Shown piece by piece: positions 35,017 through 44,485 of a stretch of DNA of 64,000 nt (the first letter of the stretch is position 1; every line of letters starts with the position of its first letter). The notes under the pieces are model-generated. The model made no database searches. It was not told where the DNA came from and worked only from the letters and a program-made list of their open reading frames with translations. A program made the position numbers and the translations under genes. The DNA is from Malania oleifera. Taxonomy: Eukaryota > Streptophyta > Magnoliopsida > Santalales > Ximeniaceae. Where the stretch lies: the NCBI RefSeq assembly GCF_029873635.1, contig NC_080421.1, forward strand, positions 38,792,617-38,856,616, read 5' to 3'.

Positions 35017-36434
35017 AAACTAGTATTGAAATACTGAGTATTTATCTGTAGACAAATATGAATTTACTAGGAATATTGAAATGAGAATATTGATTGGTAA
35101 ATACTGAATTGTGAATGGTGATTGTGAATATGGGGAATGTGAACATTGCAACTAACAACTGCAATGAATATTGAATTTGGAAATGCTGATATGAGAAAAG
35201 TGAAATAGTGGAAAAGAGAACCTTGATGGAATGGATATGTAAACCCCAGTGATGGGTTATGATATTGAGCACGGTACCAATGCTAGCGGATGAAAAGTAC
35301 AATCATACGGACTCGTGGAGCGTGTGGCAAGGCAGTACGAATGGACCGGAGAAGGTTTGTTTATTGCCCTTAGATTCCGGACCAAGGTATTTGGCAGGCT
35401 ATTCATTACTATAGACAGGCATATGGGATTATTTGATCAAACTGAGTCGGCCAACCGTGGTTAGATCCAACCTTCGGACCATACAACCCTGACCATGGGA
35501 GGAAGCATGGCGTGGAGAAAAATCCTTAGGGTAGTCATAAGTTACAAACATAGGTGTATGGGTTATCGAGGATACTCATGTGCTAGATATGGAAATGGAA
35601 ATGGAAAATGGAAAAGAAGTGGGAATATGGAAATGAAATGAAAATGAGAAATGATATTGCGTGAGTAAATAAATAATTAAAGTGAAGTAAGACACACCAC
35701 CTAAGGGCTTACTAAGTAAGGTGAGTGCTTTGATAAGTATCAATTATAGCTGAACTCGGGTTAATTGTGTTAGGCTGCAAACGATTTCAGGGCAGAGGGA
35801 AGCTGCTTGTATGGGCGGGTAAGTTTCCCTATTCTCAAGAACTTTGAGAGTAAACTTGAATTACAAATGAATGATTTTAGAAATGGAAGTAAAAGCTTAT
35901 GAAAGCTTGTGTTGTATTTTTATTTGATTATGATTATGGAAATGATATATTTTCTCAAAACATACTATCAATAATATATTATATGTTATGAAACAATGAA
36001 TCTCATATTGCCACACACTGTAAATAATTTATTTCATCTTACTGAGATGTGTTTCACCCAAAACATTTAAATATTTGAGGAAACCGAGATCGAGCTACTG
36101 ATAGAGCTCCCAGATAAAGTAGAGTTGGTACCCTGACATACAGGGTGAGTGTGTAAACTAGGGATGGATGATTCCCTATAGTTTTGGTTATTTTGGGATG
36201 TATGTTGATGTATAAACTTCTAGATGATTGAAACTCTAGTATGTGTATTCAATGTGATGTATGTATATATATATTTTTTGTGACTTCCATTGATAGGGAT
36301 ACTGGTATGACCATTTTATCCGGTACCCACCTTGGGTCGGGTCATGTTTAAATGGTATCAGGGTGGTGACGTGGTCGATATGTTATGTATGCTAATATGA
36401 AAAAAAAATGGTAAGAAAAAATCGAGGTGTCACA
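33963..36434 (+). mobile_element. Gypsy solo LTR in the 3' LTR of Copia B
   Basis: 2,472 bp, TGTAGAGACC to GGTGTCACA, with a perfect TATAT duplication (33958-33962 and 36435-36439). It is a relative of the TGTAATGACC-type LTRs here and keeps the same block order. GTCGAC palindromes lie at 34048-34232 (for example ATTCGTCGACGAGG), a TATAAATA box near 34243 and the TACTGAGATGTG block near 36040. No internal region remains. Confidence 0.9.
34981..35014. repeat. (AT)n microsatellite
   Basis: About 17 AT units inside the solo LTR. Confidence 0.95.
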
Positions 36435-36566
36435 TATATTGTCATGTTGATCTCTTTATTTTTTTTCAGAATTCTGGTTGTCTATGAATTGTGTTTTGTG
36501 GTGCTTTATCATTTGCTGCAAGTTTAATTATTCCACTGTGCATCCTATACTTGATTTCACAACAGG

Positions 36567-38880
36567 TATGTCCGAAGTGGGAGAAGGTAAAGGCAAAAGT
36601 TCAAGAGGGTTCATCAAAATCCTTGAATGTAGTTGAAGAAGGGGACTTAGGGAGCAGTGATGGTAAGATGCTTATTGTTTGATCAGGTTCAAAACACCTA
36701 ATGGGTTCTTGGATCTTAGACTCAGGATGTTCTTTTCACATGATGCCCCATAAAACCTGGTTCACCACTTACAGATTGGTGGGTCCTAGTTCCATTCTGA
36801 TGGGAAACGATGCGGTTTGCAAAGTTATCGGAATGGGGGATATCAGGATCAAGATGTATGATGGTGTGGTAAGGATGTTATGTGGGGTAAGGCATGCTCC
36901 CGATCTACAGAAGAATGTGATATCATTAGGTTCTTTGGATTGTGATGGGTATAGTTACAAGTCCAAAGGCGAGACAATGATGGTGTGTGATGGTGTATTG
37001 ATGGCGATGAAGGGACAAAGGATAACAGGGAATCTCTATGGATTGCAGGGTAATATAGCTGTAGGTGGAGCTACAGTTGAGAGTTTTGAGTTAGGAAATA
37101 TTGTTTTGTGTAATCTAATTATACACAAATTGGTGGGTATTCTTAACTACATTGGTGTGGATGTTTAGGGACCAATTAGGGTAGCATCAAAGATTGGACA
37201 TAAGTATTTCATGAGGTTATCACGTAAGGTTTGGGGGTATCTCATGCCGCACAAATTGGAGTCATTTGCTAGGTCTAACTTGTGGTAGAGGTGGAGTACT
37301 AGACTGAGAGGGAGTTCCTCAGGTCAGGTATTGTTGCTGAGTATATTGGCGTTCACGGAGTTTTGTGAGCAAGGCATGGTGTATGCAGGGCTTGCAAGGG
37401 ACTTCTTGGTGAAGTCAACGAGTATGGCGTGTTTCTTAGTTGATTAATCGCCAAAAGAATCAATAGAAGGGAGAGTTGCAGGAGAGGCTTGGACAAGTTA
37501 TGTGGTAGACTTTAGAGGTCCAACAATGCATGTTTCTAGTGAGGTGGGATCTAGCCTTGGTGTGATGTCTAGACGGTGCATCTTTCTGGTATATAAGAAA
37601 GATGGGTTCAAGCTGGGTAATCCAATAGAAAAATAGGGCGGCGATTGGTGAAGACATGTCTTTAGGTGTTAAAGTCATGGGACAGCGTACTCGGGTAGAT
37701 GAAGAGAAACAAGTGCTAGAAAGCTGTAGTAGTAGTAATGAGCATGTTGTGTAGGTGGAGTTGGAGACTCAAGGCAAGAGTGTAAGGATTTCTAACTCAG
37801 GAGACTTGTAGTATCACAGGATAAACTGGAGCAGAAAGGAGATTGTAATGCAGGTGGAGTTTCAAACTTAAGGCAGAGATGACGTTAGTAATGATGCAGG
37901 GAGTTCGAGCTCGAGAGACTAGCAGGATCACAATGGGTTGAGAGGCACTATCAGGCCACCACCAAGGTGTGATCTAATTTCTTGTGCAACCATTACTACC
38001 AGGGAGGATCCTACTACCTTTTAGGAGGCAGTGCACGACCAAGAAAAGGGTAGGTGGACAGGTGCTATGGTGGAGGAGATGGAGGTATTGTATAAGAATC
38101 AGATGTGAGGGTTGGTGGTGCTCTTAGAGGGGGAAAGGGAGGTAGGCTGCTAGTTGGCTAGTATTATATGGTTTTATGTGAGTGACATGTCTATTGTTGG
38201 AAAGGTTTCAATTGAGGTAAATCAATTGGGGACTCTGTTGATAAAGGAACTTGACATGAAGGCATTAAGTGCTGCCAATAGTGTTTTTTAATTGGAGATT
38301 CGTAAGGTTACAGCGAGATTGCGATTATCTCGGGGTGACTTTCTAGCTGAGAGGAGATTAATGTTATCTCAAGGCGGCTATGTGGACAAAACTACATAGA
38401 GATTGTGGTTATCTTATGGTGGTTTTGGGGATTAAGTGTTGGTGTGGTTTAACATGGTTGATGTTAAACCTACCACCAAGACACCATTAGTGAATCTAAG
38501 CAAATAGCTTACTGGTTAGTACTCGAAGACGAACGATGATGTTTGGATGGTGTCAAAGGTTTCCTACGCTAGTGTAGTTGGGTACTTTGGCAGGCCAGAG
38601 GGTTCTGTCAGTTGTGAGGTTTGTAAAAGGAGACTACATAGGGGGCTTGGATGGCAGGAGGCTTGCAACGGGGGATGTTGTGGGAAGGCCTAATTGCTGG
38701 AAGTCTGAGGTAGAGTCTCAAGGTGCGCTGGTTACAATTGGATCGGAGTTCTTGGTAGAGGCTAAGGTTGCCAAGGCAGCATTGTGGTTTAGAAGATCGT
38801 TTAAGGAGTTGGGTGTTCAGATAGGTGGAGTTCATGTTACCACAGTCAATTTTAAGCATGGTTTGTACTTGGTTTACGTC
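36567..38880 (+). pseudogene. Copia A pol, badly decayed
   Basis: It resumes with the knuckle end CPKWEKVKAKVQEG. Protease is recognisable (WILDSGCSFHM, DSG at 36719-36727) and keeps its active-site triplet, followed by the GNDAVCKVIGMGDI segment and LYGLQGN. Integrase is reduced to VDVGPIRVAS-like words with stops near 37165. RT is almost gone. RNase H survives as PNCWKSEVESQGAL and EAKVAKAALWF near 38690-38795. It is clearly more decayed than Copia B, consistent with B being the later insertion. Confidence 0.75.
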
Positions 38881-38983
38881 TCTAGGTGTTAGAGGGGAGG
38901 TGGGTCCCAATCTATAGGCCCAAGTGGAGTAGTGGTTATGCTTTCAGATTTCTAAGGTGGTGAATATTCACCAAGGTGGAGAT

Positions 38984-39609
38984 TGTTGGGGATGTGACTC
39001 ATATTCAGAGTGGATCACATGTACTGGAGAAATTTAGGAGAAGCAAAGGACAATTGCATGAGAGGAGTCTATAGCATTGAGGGAAAATCGTCAACTGATT
39101 GGGACAAATCGTTGACGGTTTTAGGCAGTACGTAGGAGGTTATTTTCTTAGCGCCAAACATTCGACTGTTTCAATCGGCACAGATAATGTATTTTGAATT
39201 TGTGGGCTTGTAGATTGGGCCTATCTGGAGGATTTTCCTCCGAGGGATCACTATAGATGTAGTTTAGGTTTACTAGAACTCTTCTATAGGCATTGGGTTC
39301 ATACTTAAACACTATTGTAACCCAAAGATGTAAGCTTTGACATTGATCATAGTGAAAACCCAAGTGTTGCTGCTGTGGACGTAGGTTATTGCCGAACCAC
39401 TTAAATCTTGTGTGTTCTAGTTGTGTTTTTGCTTATTCTTATTATTATTTGATTGCTTTTAAGCATATTTCATTATCGAGTGCTTGCATTAGTGGTTGTT
39501 GGTTCATTCGTGATTAATTGTGTGCTTCTGCTACATGTGTTCAAGTGGAACGAGAGCTAGAATTCTAGTTGAACTGGAATTCAATTTGAGCAGGGAACTA
39601 AAGTCAACA
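38984..39609 (+). repeat. 3' LTR of Copia A
   Basis: 626 bp, TGTTGGGGATGTGAC to AAGTCAACA, preceded by CACCAAGGTGGAGAT. It contains the decayed palindrome words ATCGTTGACGGTTT and ACATTCGACTGTTT. Confidence 0.9.
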
Positions 39610-39667
39610 AGTTTTTTTTTTAGATTTTGTTGTTGGATGAAATCCTTGATGCTAAAATTGTTACCAG

Positions 39668-40018
39668 ATAAAATTAAGCGAATATGTGAAACTAAGTTGG
39701 GGATCGTCTCTCAGTGCTGTCAACCTAGACAACTACGAAACTTAGTACATAGTATCTTGAAAATGTGGCACTGAAAATCAATGTGAAGGTCTATTCAACA
39801 AAAATTTCATTTGAATATTTATTTATTTATTTCGTTCATTTAGAATTTGATGGTTGAGGATGATGCTTTGGTTAGGTTGGAGGGCAGAACATAGTGTTGT
39901 TTGATGCAGTTTAAAGAAGAATTCACCATGTCACTAATCGATCAACTATTATTTTTGGTGCTGATGTTACCTATCCACAACCAGGGAAGGATTTTAGCCC
40001 ATCGATTGTAGTTGTACC
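39668..40018 (+). pseudogene. ARGONAUTE fragment, exons b and c (PIWI, AGO5-type)
   Basis: Exon b (39668-39788) follows a TTACCAG acceptor and reads DKIKRICETKLGIVSQCCQ then PRQ. A one-base shift follows before YLENVALKINVK. The intron 39789-39875 has a GT donor and TTAG acceptor. Exon c (39876-40018) reads GGQNIVLFDAV, a stop, [21 protein letters not shown] and FSPSI. The D of GADVT is the first residue of the slicer triad and is kept; H after VT is Y. The QCCQPRQ word is closer to plant AGO5/MEL1 than to AGO1 as I recall them. Retained introns mean capture from genomic DNA, not cDNA. Confidence 0.8.
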
Positions 40019-42489
40019 TGTAACACCCCGACCCCGAGGGGTCTGGGATATTAACTTTTTACTATTGATTTACAGCGAAAGCAAATAAACTCAATTTTTA
40101 TTAAACCAGAGCGCTAATTATCCATATTACAATCACTTATTTTAAAAGAAGAAAATTACATAAGCATAAATATCTGGCATCATACTAATATTTCTAATAA
40201 ATCTTTATTTTTCTAATCCCCACCCGCATGCTTGCTAAGCCTGATTTCCGACATGCCCTTCAGAGTTATCTGAAATAAAAATATGATTAGAGTGAGACGA
40301 CGCTCAGTAAGTAAATAAGATTATTATTAGTGTGTGGTCAAAATGAGTTTTTTAAAAAATTTCATAAAACAATATTTAATATTATAACTTCAAATTTTCT
40401 TTTATAATAAATATAAATTTAAAAATTTCTGCATAAAATTTTTGTCATTAATTACAACAGTAAAATTTTATAAATATATACTATAACGATTAAATTAAAC
40501 TTTTAACTTTAAAACTGTAAAAATATTTAATGATAAACATACATATACTTTTCCTTATACGTTTTCCTTAGATCGTCATTTAAGCACCAAAATGATCCTT
40601 TTCATGTAAACTTACACTTTTCCTTCAAATCATCAGTAACTTTGTACACGTAATTAAATATGTATAAATATATATTATAAAAACCACCCTTAGGTCTGTT
40701 TGCCGTAAGTCATGTTTACCCCCATGACTGGGTTGTGCGGTCCGAAGACTGGACTTAGCTGGCTGGCCGACCAAACTAAATCAACGTACATAAACTTTAA
40801 GTGAGATTTTCCTTATTAAGTCCTGGTCCGAAACTGGGTGTGCACTCAGGAGAAATCCACTAATATAAATAACCACTTTGTAAACAGTGTGGGTGCACTC
40901 TGATCCGTATAAACTTTAAGCTATGGTACCGAGCATCTGTAACTTTGAACTTTCGTTGCCATAAGGGGTTTTAAAATCATCTTATTATAATTTAGGCAAT
41001 TTAAAATAATATCGTGAAAATCTCATCTTTACTCATATTTTCAAAAAAAATGCAACGTAAAAATAAACTCATGCCATACAACTTTTGTGCTAAAAATATA
41101 TATAATTTTATTTTTGAATAGAAAAGAAATGTTGGAAATTCACCCGAGGGGATTAGAACATTTCTTAACCCAAAAATAGATGCAAGTATATTAAAGATAG
41201 AACTGGTATAATTAAATATGCGTAAAAATAAACTCATGGAAATTTTGTGGAACTAATTAACATAATTGAAATTTACTTATAAAATAAACTCGGGTATGAA
41301 TTTTAAATAAAAAAAAACTAACATAATCAAAATTTACTTACCTTCTTCCTTACGAACACTGTAACTATTTCTAAGAAATGAGATCGGAAAGAGTGGGTGA
41401 TTAAGAACTTATTCAAAAATTCTCTCTCCACCACAAATTTTTTCACTCACCAATCCTTCTCTTCCTTGAAAAATTGTTGTGAAAAATGAAAGTTGAGAGC
41501 TCCCTATTTATAGGAAAATTTTGGGGAAGAAATGAAATTTATAAAAGTGTGGTGAGATTGGTGAAATTATAATTTTTTAAAAATTAAAAAATGGATAAGG
41601 GATGGACAAGGTATGGGTTGAGTATGAGATGGGGATGGAGGTCATGTAGGAGTGCTTGCCACCATTTCCATTAAATAAATTTTTAATTAATCACTTACCT
41701 AATTAATTAGTCAATTAGTTAATTAATTATTTTATTATTTTTCTTAATCATTATTATTATTATTGTTTTTACTTTTAAACTATTTTTAGTATTTATTTAT
41801 TTTTGAACAAGAATTAAATTTGAATTTTGAAAACTCATGTGGGCCCCACATGGTCTTGGGGCCCCACACAACTTCGAGACCTGAATGGATCCTACGTAAC
41901 TCGAATAACTCTTATACGATTTTATGCATCCTACATAACTTTGAGATTCGTGTAAACCTCCATACGGCTTCGGGACTCATGTGGACCCCACATATGATAC
42001 CTGTATTATTATTATTATTATTATTATTATTTTATCATATATTTTTACAAATTATATCAGTCAAAACATTATTTTATATACTTATTTACGTATATAAACA
42101 GTGTCTTGTGGCTCCGGGACTCAAGTGGACCCCACATAGTCTTGTGGGCCTCACATGTGATACCTATATTATTATCATCTTATTATGTATTTTTACAAAT
42201 TATATCTGTCAAAACACTATTTTATGTATATATACTTATTTACTTGTACAAACAGTGTCTATCCTGTTTATCATATGAAATTCCATTTTGACCAGGCCGA
42301 CCTCCAGGGAGCGACTGAGCCGTAATGGTCTCTGAGCACTCGCTTAGACATGGTCTTTCTTAGGCATCAAACATGGAATCAAGGATCCTATAGAAAAACA
42401 CTTTTGTATTGATATTAACTTAATAACCATTTTTATTATTTTATTATTATTGTACTTTAATTTTATATATATATTTTTGGGTCATCACA
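40019..42489 (-). mobile_element. Gypsy solo LTR, opposite orientation, in the AGO fragment
   Basis: 2,471 bp, flanked by a perfect GTACC duplication (40014-40018 and 42490-42494). On the minus strand it starts TGTGATGACCC and ends GGGTGTTACA, so it belongs to the same broad LTR group as the others but to a distinct family. Its TATA box (CCTATAAATAGGG) lies at about 41503-41515. Upstream of it on the sense strand are CATGTGGG/CCCACATG palindromes (41833-41849 and neighbours). Confidence 0.9.
41976..42262. repeat. Tandem duplication inside the solo LTR (about 140 bp unit)
   Basis: Two units share AGTGGACCCCACAT, a TTA-rich part, TTTTTACAAATTATATC, GTCAAAACA and AAACAGTGTC. An uninterrupted (ATT/TTA) run lies at about 42001-42032. 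Confidence 0.8.
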
Positions 42490-42494
42490 GTACC

Positions 42495-42560
42495 TCATGA
42501 ATCATTGATCACATTTCACTGATAACCCTTGTGCGCCTAGTCGTGATGAACGACGTCACT
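42495..42560 (+). pseudogene. Possible further AGO remnant after the solo LTR
   Basis: The DNA from 42495 resembles the continuation of the PIWI segment (the V-T-K-Y-R-G-L-V region and following Q-A-H-R) when stops and one shift are allowed. This is by-eye nucleotide similarity only. The sequence from 42560 to 42785 is unassigned. Confidence 0.3.
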
Positions 42561-42784
42561 GTGTTCCTGACCAATCTCTGGCCCCTCTCGCTTCATGTCG
42601 TGGTGTTCGTGGATGGCGAAGGGTGGGTGGATGCTGGCTTGTCATCGTTTTGCCAAGATTTCGTCTACGACCTCGAGTTCTACTCAGCGATGCTCTAATC
42701 ATTGGACGCGACCGGCGGCATCGGAGGAGATTGGGTGTAGTGGATCGAGATGATGTGGACGTGCTAGGGAAAAAAAAAAGTAGT

Positions 42785-43335
42785 GCAAGAGGAGAAGAGA
42801 TGGGGAGTTGGACCTTCTCTCGCCAGTGTCTCTTTCTAGCTCTGGCTCCTTTTCGTCAGTATAAGCGACGGTCGTGAGCAACCGCGCTCTAGAGCTCAAA
42901 CTCTAGGGCACAGAATGCTTCTTGCAGGCTGTAGATGTGGGGCACCTAAGGGACGTAGAGCGATCAAATGACAGAGGAGGAAGGCTTCTTCTTCACTTTC
43001 TTGGGAGAGAAGCAGGCGCAAGTTGTTGCACGTGAAGAAGAAAAAGAAAAGGAGGAGGAGAGAAGTTTGTCATGCAAAACTCGCTACCTGATGTAGCGCT
43101 TTTTTTTTTTTTTTTTTAATTGTTTAAAAATTATTGGATGGTCTAACGATTTTTAACCACCATGTGTCAAATGGTGTTTGGTTTTCATAGGCAAAACTCG
43201 TTGGATAGTCTTTAAAAAATCATTGGACCATCTAGCGAGTTTTAGGACTCATCAAAGTGGGAAATAAAGTTCCCACTGAATTGTTATTTAATATTTTAAT
43301 ATAAAAAAATCAAAAAAGGAAAAAAACTCTCCTTA
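42785..43335 (-). repeat. Right inverted arm
   Basis: On the minus strand it runs from AAAATATTAAATAACAATTC to GGCGAGAGAAGG, matching 26197-26700. It contains the short USP-like stretch TDEKEPELERDTGERR (near 42850-42800) and a 17-T run at about 43102-43118. Confidence 0.8.
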
Positions 43336-43668
43336 CTATAGTAGCAACTGACCTTTGATGTCATTTTACACAAATGTTAAATTTATCTCTATATAAATAT
43401 CTTTTTATTTAAAAAATATATATAATTTAAGGATATTTAAAATAAATCCTAAAAATCGGAAACAATATTTCAAATATCTATTTAAAATATTGTTGTAATT
43501 AGAAATAATTATCAATGTTTGGAAAATCATATCGGACTGCAAGTTCAATCAATTATATCGAGAACTAGACACCATTTAGTTCAGGTTAAAAGCTAAATTT
43601 AATATGTCTTTGGCTCGATGAGAAGTTTAGGATTGCAAACGAGCCAAGTCGAGTTGAGTTAAGTCAAA
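43336..43668. other. AT-rich spacer between the arm and Copia D
   Basis: No gene was seen. The last 70 bp hold GAGCCAAGTCGAGTTGAG-type words, reminiscent of subterminal repeats of plant DNA transposons but too short to classify. Confidence 0.4.
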
Positions 43669-44097
43669 CTGTTGGAAATGGTATGATCTCAAGGGGGGGG
43701 GGGGTGAATTGGATTTTAAAACAATTTGGCTAATTTAAACTTTTGTCGATTCACCACATGTCATATCTCATTCAAAATGTACACGTGTATGTTAAATAAT
43801 TTAAGCGGTGAAAACAAACACACATGTTTGCAGTATCTTGTTTAAATTAAATGGATGTATGCAAATTGTTATGACAATAAATATGAACAGGCATACGCAT
43901 GCAAAAATTAAAGTGCAGGAATTTAAATAAGATAAAGAAAGAGACACACACGATATTTGTTATCGAGGTTTAACCAAACCAGCCTACGTCCCCGCCTTAG
44001 GCATACCCCCTAAGGATTACACTAAGTTTGCTCACTTAAATGGGCGGAACAGAAGCCAATTACATCCTCTCTTTACGGGAAGAGGAAAACCCCAAAT
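43669..44097. repeat. Partial LTR of a SIRE-like family joined to Copia D
   Basis: TGTTGGAAATGGTATGATCT, a 12-G run (43693-43704) and GTGAATTGG, then later CGAGGTTTAACC and CCTACGTCCCCGCC. These resemble blocks of the LTR at 945 and 7385, but it is a different family. It ends where Copia D 3' LTR homology starts near 44098. Confidence 0.5.
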
Positions 44098-44401
44098 CAA
44101 TTACCAGAATTTAACGAGGTTCAACTAATTGTGCCTACGTCCTTGGAAACTATCAACTAATATTCCTTTATTGCAGAAATATTATAAAATGAGAGAGAGA
44201 AAAGAGAATGTGCTTACGAGAGAAGTACGCAAATTTGGGGATGGATTTACAAATGGAAGTGATGGGTTTATATAGGTTAGAAAATGACACTATTACAACA
44301 ACCCATCACCTACCATTGAAAACTAGCCCACCATTGAAGACTTCCATGGTAATCTCAAGTTCAACAATGGTGAGCTTCTAGAAATGAGCCATAATTCAGC
44401 A
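44098..44401 (-). repeat. Truncated 3' LTR of Copia D
   Basis: It begins TGCTGAATTATGG on the minus strand after the polypurine tract (44402-44417, complement of CACCAAGGTGGAGATT). It matches the 5' LTR through GGTTTATATAGGTTAG and CCAGAATTTAACGAGG, then switches to the unrelated LTR at 44097. Confidence 0.8.
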
Positions 44402-44485
44402 AATCTCCACCTTGGTGAAATTCCATCTCTTAAAATCCCTCATGGATTCCATAGTATCTTCAAACACGCTTGTAGTGCCAATCTT

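Larger units (their letters stand above)
28740..36564 (+). mobile_element. Copia element B, nested in gag of Copia A
   Basis: Starts TGTTGTATTTG and ends TTTCACAACA. LTRs lie at 28740-29383 and at 33455-36564, the latter split by a Gypsy solo LTR. The flanks GAAAT and GGTAT match at three of five positions, a decayed duplication. It is related to element A by gag (KFDVVKFDGTGNFG) and by the polypurine tract, but has a different LTR. It contains gag, protease, integrase, RT and RNase H in Ty1-Copia order, with several stops. Confidence 0.9.
33455..36564 (+). repeat. 3' LTR of Copia B, interrupted
   Basis: LTR sequence covers 33455-33962 and resumes after the Gypsy solo LTR at 36440-36564, about 633 bp in total against 644 for the 5' LTR. 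It is preceded by the polypurine tract GTCAAGGTGGAGAT (33441-33454). Confidence 0.88.
27344..39609 (+). mobile_element. Copia element A (Tork-like), inserted in the AGO intron
   Basis: LTRs at 27344-27976 and 38984-39609 share the end GTCAACA (TCAATA in the 5' copy) and, in the 3' copy, the start TGTTGGGGATG; the 5' start has decayed. A perfect 5-bp duplication AGTTT flanks it (27339-27343 and 39610-39614). Internal order is primer site, gag, protease, integrase remnants, RNase H remnant and polypurine tract CACCAAGGTGGAGAT. Copia B interrupts gag. It is heavily decayed and older than B. Confidence 0.9.
26197..43335. mobile_element. Mutator/Pack-type element with long inverted arms and captured gene fragments, split by later insertions
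   Basis: The arms at 26197-26700 and 42785-43335 are inverted copies of each other (about 85% by eye), a length typical of Mutator-like long TIRs. Between them, once Copia A (27344-39609) and a Gypsy solo LTR (40019-42489) are set aside, about 1.2 kb remain. These hold a universal stress protein fragment, a third partial arm copy and AGO exons with introns. No transposase is present. I could not define the terminal bases or a 9-bp duplication, because the flanks are A/T-rich on both sides. A foldback element or plain inverted duplication is the alternative. Confidence 0.6.
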
